Assembly (NCBI GenBank): GCA_027729865.1
Contig: JAQCBM010000057.1
Coordinates: 1 to 9,455 of the forward strand
Direction of reading: 5' to 3'
DNA: 9,455 nucleotides
From: Actinomycetota bacterium
GTDB taxonomy: Bacteria; Actinomycetota; Actinomycetes; S36-B12
Numbering within the stretch: the first letter of the stretch is position 1; every line of letters begins with the position of its first letter. Shown in pieces: positions 6,331 to 9,455 of this stretch. The notes under the pieces are model-generated. The model was given only the letters and a program-made list of their open reading frames with translations. It was not told the DNA's origin and made no database searches. A program made the position numbers and the translations under genes.

Positions 6331-7317
6331 ATGGGCCACTCACATCTCCGCGCAGACGAACTAGCCATCGCGTTCACCACCCTGGGACTGAACGCGTCGG
6401 TTGACTGTCCAGTCGTGCGGCTCGCCCAGGCTCAGGCGTGGGGTGTATCGCGTGCGCAGGTTATGGCGCTAGTGCGGCGCAAGCAGCTCGTCAAGGTCAG
6501 GCATGGGGTCTATTGCTTGGCTCGCGATTGGCTGGCCTCCGAGTCTGATGACGCCCTTCGACGACGCCTCATCGCCGGAGCAGCGATCGCCGGTCTCCGG
6601 CCTCCAGGATGGGCCTGTGGGTCGTTTTCGGCTGAGCTCCACGGCTTGCCGCTCCCGCACGGTCAACCTTCATCGATTGAATTGGTCCGGCAAAGCGGCT
6701 GCGATGTGCGATCGGCACGTGACCGGCTCAAGGAAGAGAATCGGCTCGATGGTGTCGTGACCCTCACCAGGGACCTCACAGGTGAAACCATGGAAGTCAT
6801 TTTGGGTATTCCGACCATCAGCATTGATGCGGCAACCGTGACTGCAGCTGCACAGATTCAACGTGAATTCGGCGTGGCACTTGTGGATGCAGCCCTGCGT
6901 CGAGGTTCTTGCGAGACCTCACTACTCGATGCGTGCGATCGATGGTCAAGCAGCGGGGGAGTGAGCGCAGTGCGCGAGTACGTATCCCTTGGTCGCGCAG
7001 GCGCGGAATCTCCTCTGGAATCCGTCAGCAGGATTCGCTTGTTGGATCGGGGGCTGCCGGAACCTATCCTCCAGCACGAGTTTCACGATGCCCGGGGATT
7101 TGTGGCTCGCACAGACATGTGGTGGCCACAATGGAATCTTGTCGGGGAAGCGGACGGTCTGGTCAAGTACGACACAGCCAGCGATGTGAAGGCCGAGAAG
7201 ATACGTGAGGACCGGCTGCGCGCGATGGGGTTGAAGATCGTTCGCTGGACCTGGGATGACATGTGGCATCGCCCACACGAGGTCGTCGCCAGGATTCGGA
7301 ATGCTGCGAATTCCTAG
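6331..7317 (+). CDS. AbiEi-like winged-helix protein with C-terminal DUF559/Vsr-like endonuclease domain
   Basis: 328 residues. The N-terminal part (about 25-65) has the AbiEi-antitoxin-type helix-turn-helix pattern: VVRLAQAQAWGVSRAQVMAL, then a wing ending VRHGVYCLA. A middle region (about 75-220) resembles the variable body of actinobacterial AbiEi-type proteins. The C-terminal domain (about 225-325) shows the DUF559/Vsr-like restriction-fold pattern: SPLES with E230, ARTDMWWP with D262, GEADGLVKY with E273, D275 and K279, then AEKIREDRLRAMGLKIVRWTW. These are candidate metal-binding and catalytic residues. DNA binding or cleavage is inferred; neither substrate nor partner is known. No AbiEii-type nucleotidyltransferase toxin is adjacent. 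The start is uncertain: ATG 6331 has only weak GCGGA (6316-6320) upstream, and an in-frame GTG lies at 6298. It is flanked on both sides by the 30-base repeats. Confidence 0.8.
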   Translation: MGHSHLRADELAIAFTTLGLNASVDCPVVRLAQAQAWGVSRAQVMALVRRKQLVKVRHGVYCLARDWLASESDDALRRRLIAGAAIAGLRPPGWACGSFSAELHGLPLPHGQPSSIELVRQSGCDVRSARDRLKEENRLDGVVTLTRDLTGETMEVILGIPTISIDAATVTAAAQIQREFGVALVDAALRRGSCETSLLDACDRWSSSGGVSAVREYVSLGRAGAESPLESVSRIRLLDRGLPEPILQHEFHDARGFVARTDMWWPQWNLVGEADGLVKYDTASDVKAEKIREDRLRAMGLKIVRWTWDDMWHRPHEVVARIRNAANS

Positions 7318-7411
7318 TCGGAAGCCAAGCACACCGCGGTCAGTCCTTGGTCTCACCGATGGGACTTCTTCTCTGATGTGGGTGGATGCGGCCACGACTG
7401 ACGTATCGCTC

Positions 7412-7500
7412 GGATCCCGCGACCGGGACGAAGTGCACAGACTTCCCGCTTGCCGGGAAGGTGTGCACGGATGTCCCGGTAAGCGGGAAAAACGAGCAAG
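7412..7500 (+). repeat. right array of the 30-base stem-loop repeat (two full units plus partial ends)
   Basis: Full units lie at 7424-7453 and 7454-7483, with a partial unit before (7412-7423) and after (7484-7500). Each full unit begins CGGGA, carries the palindrome GTGCAC (7433-7438 and 7463-7468, 30 bases apart), then RGA and a TCCCG half-stem. Junctions fold into hairpins: 7442-7448 / 7454-7460 (7 bp, loop CTTGC) and 7474-7478 / 7484-7488 (5 bp, loop GTAAG). Aligned by eye, these units match the left array read on the other strand, including the ending CGGGAAAAA. The array lies between the nuclease-like gene and the dapD stop, in a 191-base gap. The first part of that gap (7318-7411) shows nothing clear to me. 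Confidence 0.75.
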
Positions 7501-7508
7501 GGGGGGGG
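7500..7508. repeat. nine-base G homopolymer beside the dapD stop codon
   Basis: Nine consecutive G (nine C on the dapD strand) lie immediately after the dapD TGA stop at 7511-7509. The tract is outside the coding sequence, so length change would not alter the protein. Citrate synthase also has a short C-run (6161-6164) right after its stop. Confidence 0.7.
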
Positions 7509-8462
7509 TCAGCTATTGGAATGAAGGGCGGAGTTCAGGCCGCCCCAACTTCCGGTGCGCTGCACCACCTCGAGCGCACCAGATTGCGAGTTGCGTCGGA
7601 ATAGCAACCCAGGGTGACCGGAGAGTTCGCGGGCCTTCGCCACCGCGCCATCGGGAAGCGTGACCTTGGAGCCGGCGGTGATGTAGCAGCCGGCCTCGAC
7701 CACGCTTTCGTCACCGAGCGAAATGCCGACACCAGCGTTGGCGCCGATAAGGCAGCCTCGGCCGATGCTGATCATTTCGGTGCCGCCTCCGGACAGCGTG
7801 CCCATGATCGATGCCCCGCCACCTATGTCGGAGCCATCGCCCACCACCACGCCTGCGCTGATGCGACCTTCCACCATCGACGTACCGAGCGTTCCGGCAT
7901 TGAAGTTGATGAAGCCTTCGTGCATCACCACCGTGCCGCTGGCAACGTGCGCACCAAGTCGCACGCGATCGGCGTCGGCGATGCGTACACCCTCGGGAAC
8001 CACATAGTCGACCATTCGCGGGAACCGATCCACTCCGAACACCGTGAGGTGAATGCCCTTGCTTCGCGCCCTCAGTTGGACGTCGTTCAGACGCTGCGTG
8101 GGAACCGGGCCGAGGTTGGTCCATGCGACGAGTGGCAACTTCCCGAAAATGCCATCGAGGTTTATCGTGCGGGGCTTCACGAGCCGGTGGGACAGCAGGT
8201 GCAATCGAAGATAGGCGTCGGCAGCATCGACAGGTGGGGCTGCCAAGTCCTCGATGACCGTCCGAACTGCCGCGACAGTCACGCCCCTGACGTCGTCGCC
8301 CTTGGTGCCCGCATCGAGATTCGGTACATCCGCAGGTGCACTGCCGAGCACGGGATGCGGGTACCAGACATCGAGAATGTCTGCGCCGTCCATGGTCGCT
8401 AGGCCCAGCGCTGCGGCAGGACCGGCCAGGGGTGTCAACTGATCGATGATCGCTTCGCTCAC
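7509..8462 (-). CDS. dapD: 2,3,4,5-tetrahydropyridine-2,6-dicarboxylate N-succinyltransferase DapD
   Basis: 317 residues, actinobacterial long-form DapD. It transfers succinyl from succinyl-CoA to tetrahydrodipicolinate, opening the succinylase branch of diaminopimelate synthesis. The N-terminal domain includes AVRTVIEDL and DAYLRLHLLSHRLVKP (83-98). The middle has VFGVDRFPRMVDYVVP. A hexapeptide-repeat left-handed beta-helix follows (about 155-270: VRIADADRVRLGAHVASG, MHEGFINFNAGTLG, SAGVVVGDGSDIGGGASIMG). The catalytic Glu of the family is E198 in SMVEGR, matching E199 of the mycobacterial enzyme. The C-terminal KARELSGHPGLLFRRNS is also typical. The family acts as a trimer. The start is GTG (8462-8460) with no recognisable Shine-Dalgarno. 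TACGGT ends 6 bases before it, so a leaderless transcript is likely. It is divergent from dapE and convergent with the gene at 6331. Confidence 0.95.
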   Translation of the reverse strand: MSEAIIDQLTPLAGPAAALGLATMDGADILDVWYPHPVLGSAPADVPNLDAGTKGDDVRGVTVAAVRTVIEDLAAPPVDAADAYLRLHLLSHRLVKPRTINLDGIFGKLPLVAWTNLGPVPTQRLNDVQLRARSKGIHLTVFGVDRFPRMVDYVVPEGVRIADADRVRLGAHVASGTVVMHEGFINFNAGTLGTSMVEGRISAGVVVGDGSDIGGGASIMGTLSGGGTEMISIGRGCLIGANAGVGISLGDESVVEAGCYITAGSKVTLPDGAVAKARELSGHPGLLFRRNSQSGALEVVQRTGSWGGLNSALHSNS

Positions 8463-8479
8463 GCGGCTACCGTATCCAC
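8463..8479. promoter_or_regulatory. symmetric bidirectional promoter candidate between dapD and dapE
   Basis: The 17-base gap holds TACCGTA at 8468-8474. Read on +, TACCGT (8468-8473) ends 6 bases before the dapE GTG at 8480. Read on -, TACGGT (8474-8469) ends 6 bases before the dapD GTG at 8462. Both fit a TAnnnT -10 box whose transcript starts at the GTG itself, which means leaderless mRNAs. No strong -35 boxes are seen; they would lie inside the opposite coding sequence. No Shine-Dalgarno is present for either gene, which fits this reading. Confidence 0.55.
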
Positions 8480-9455
8480 GTGGTCCCGCGCATTGATCTG
8501 TCGGCTGACGTAGTCGATGTCGCAGCCTCCCTCATCGATATTCCCAGCGAGTCCCATCACGAGCGCGAGATCGCTGACGCGCTCGAAGTTGCACTGAGCG
8601 GACTTCCGCACCTGAGACTCCGGCGGTCGGGTAATGCGCTCGTTGCGGAGGTGGGTGAACCTCGCGTGATCATCGCTGGTCACCTCGACACCGTGCCTGC
8701 TGCAGAAAACCTGCCGCACCGCATCGAAGGCGATCGGCTGTTCGGTCTGGGCTCGGTAGACATGAAGGGCGGTGTGGCTATCGCGGCGAAGCTCGCCCAC
8801 GACGTCACCGAACCTCACACCGGCGTGCGTTTCATCTTCTACGACTGCGAGGAAGTCGCCGCGGTGCACAACGGCCTTGCCCGATTGGCCGCTGAAGAGG
8901 AAAACATCCTTCGCGCTGATCTCGCAATAGTGATGGAACCGAGTAACGGGATGGTCGAAGGCGGGTGCCAAGGAACGATCCGAGTGGAGGTCCGAGTCGA
9001 GGGCGAGCGAGCACACAGCGCCCGATCCTGGAAGGGAACTAACGCCATTCACGGCGCAGCGGATGTCCTGGCGCGGTTAGCCGCGTACCAGCCGCGAGAA
9101 CCGATGGTCGATGGCTTGCGCTATCGCGAAGGTCTGAACGCTGTGGGTATCCGCGGTGGGATAGCGGGGAACGTGATTCCCGATGCGTGCATCGTCACGG
9201 TGAACTATCGATTCGCCCCCGATAGGTCCGTGCCGGAGGCGATTTACCACGTGCGCGAAGTCCTCTCGGGTTACGACGTTACGGTCGTTGATGAAGCCCC
9301 GGGAGCTCGGCCCGGACTCGATCAGCTTGTTGTCCAGCAGTTCGTTGAGGCGGTCGGTGTTCCTGTCGAACCCAAATACGGCTGGACCGATGTGGCGAGG
9401 TTCTCAAGCGCAGGAACCCCGGCCCTGAACTACGGGCCGGGGGATCCCACAGTTG
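8480..9455 (+). CDS. dapE: N-succinyl-LL-diaminopimelate desuccinylase DapE, 3'-truncated by the window
   Basis: M20-family di-zinc amidohydrolase. It cleaves N-succinyl-LL-diaminopimelate to LL-diaminopimelate and succinate, the step after DapC. The frame is open for 325 codons to the window end and lacks the last stretch, where the final zinc-ligand His is expected after GPGDP. Visible residues: AGHLDTVP with H68 and D70, GSVDMKGG with the bridging D94, YDCEE with catalytic E124 and ligand E125, MEPSNG with E153, and RAHSARSW with H179. GNVIPD and VNYRFAPDRSV are from the dimerisation/lid region, and KYGWTDVARF precedes the end. The GTG start at 8480 gives MVPRIDLSADVVDVAASLID, which aligns well with mycobacterial DapE. 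No ribosome binding site precedes it, and a TAnnnT box ends 6 bases upstream, suggesting a leaderless mRNA. Confidence 0.94.
   Translation, partial: MVPRIDLSADVVDVAASLIDIPSESHHEREIADALEVALSGLPHLRLRRSGNALVAEVGEPRVIIAGHLDTVPAAENLPHRIEGDRLFGLGSVDMKGGVAIAAKLAHDVTEPHTGVRFIFYDCEEVAAVHNGLARLAAEEENILRADLAIVMEPSNGMVEGGCQGTIRVEVRVEGERAHSARSWKGTNAIHGAADVLARLAAYQPREPMVDGLRYREGLNAVGIRGGIAGNVIPDACIVTVNYRFAPDRSVPEAIYHVREVLSGYDVTVVDEAPGARPGLDQLVVQQFVEAVGVPVEPKYGWTDVARFSSAGTPALNYGPGDPTV

Noticed and set aside
6161..7500. Regularly spaced 30-base repeats as a CRISPR array
   Set aside because: The units are directly tandem with no unique spacers, there are only two full units per site, and no cas gene is present.
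7614..8402. Long open frame on + opposite dapD (262 codons)
   Set aside because: It is antisense to a complete, strongly conserved dapD; its composition (many His, Asp, Ala) is typical of a shadow frame in GC-rich DNA.
8459..9052. Open frame on - opposite dapE (197 codons)
   Set aside because: It overlaps the conserved catalytic region of dapE and would run into the dapD start; no recognisable domain.

Overview
This window looks like core chromosome from a mycothiol-producing actinobacterium of moderately high GC. The evidence is an MshB-type mycothiol deacetylase, an FdxC-type seven-iron ferredoxin directly before an actinobacterial DapC, an actinobacterial type II citrate synthase, and a DapD/DapE pair whose sequences resemble the mycobacterial proteins as I remember them. 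GTG starts are frequent (five of the eight genes whose start lies inside the window). I cannot name genus or species.

Layout from left to right. (1) 1-1270, + strand: the 3' part of mshB, overlapping by 4 bases a small four-helix membrane protein. (2) 1271-3233, +: a candidate promoter and two leader stem-loops, then a membrane-anchored VanW-domain protein of the cell envelope. (3) 3234-4775, +: a leader rich in inverted repeats, then fdxC and dapC 21 bases apart. (4) 4776-6160, +: citrate synthase. (5) 6161-7508: an accessory-looking gene (AbiEi-like helix-turn-helix plus DUF559/Vsr-like nuclease domain). It is bracketed by two short arrays of one 30-base stem-loop repeat family, in inverted orientation. 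One array abuts the stop of citrate synthase and the other the stop of dapD. (6) 7509-8462, - strand: dapD. (7) 8480-end, +: dapE, cut by the window edge, divergent from dapD across only 17 bases.

Metabolic logic: DapD, DapC and DapE are three consecutive steps of the succinylase branch of diaminopimelate/lysine synthesis. DapD succinylates tetrahydrodipicolinate, DapC transaminates the product, and DapE removes the succinyl group. Diaminopimelate feeds peptidoglycan, which fits with the VanW envelope protein nearby. Citrate synthase feeds the TCA cycle that supplies the succinyl-CoA. MshB belongs to mycothiol redox metabolism.

The genes themselves are mostly ordinary housekeeping genes. The unexpected content is in the non-coding parts. 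The dapD-dapE gap holds a perfectly symmetric TAnnnTA element 6 bases from both GTG starts, which suggests a shared bidirectional leaderless promoter. The 30-base repeats bracket a single nuclease-like gene inside a core locus. I found no tRNA, rRNA, insertion sequence, CRISPR array or prophage gene.
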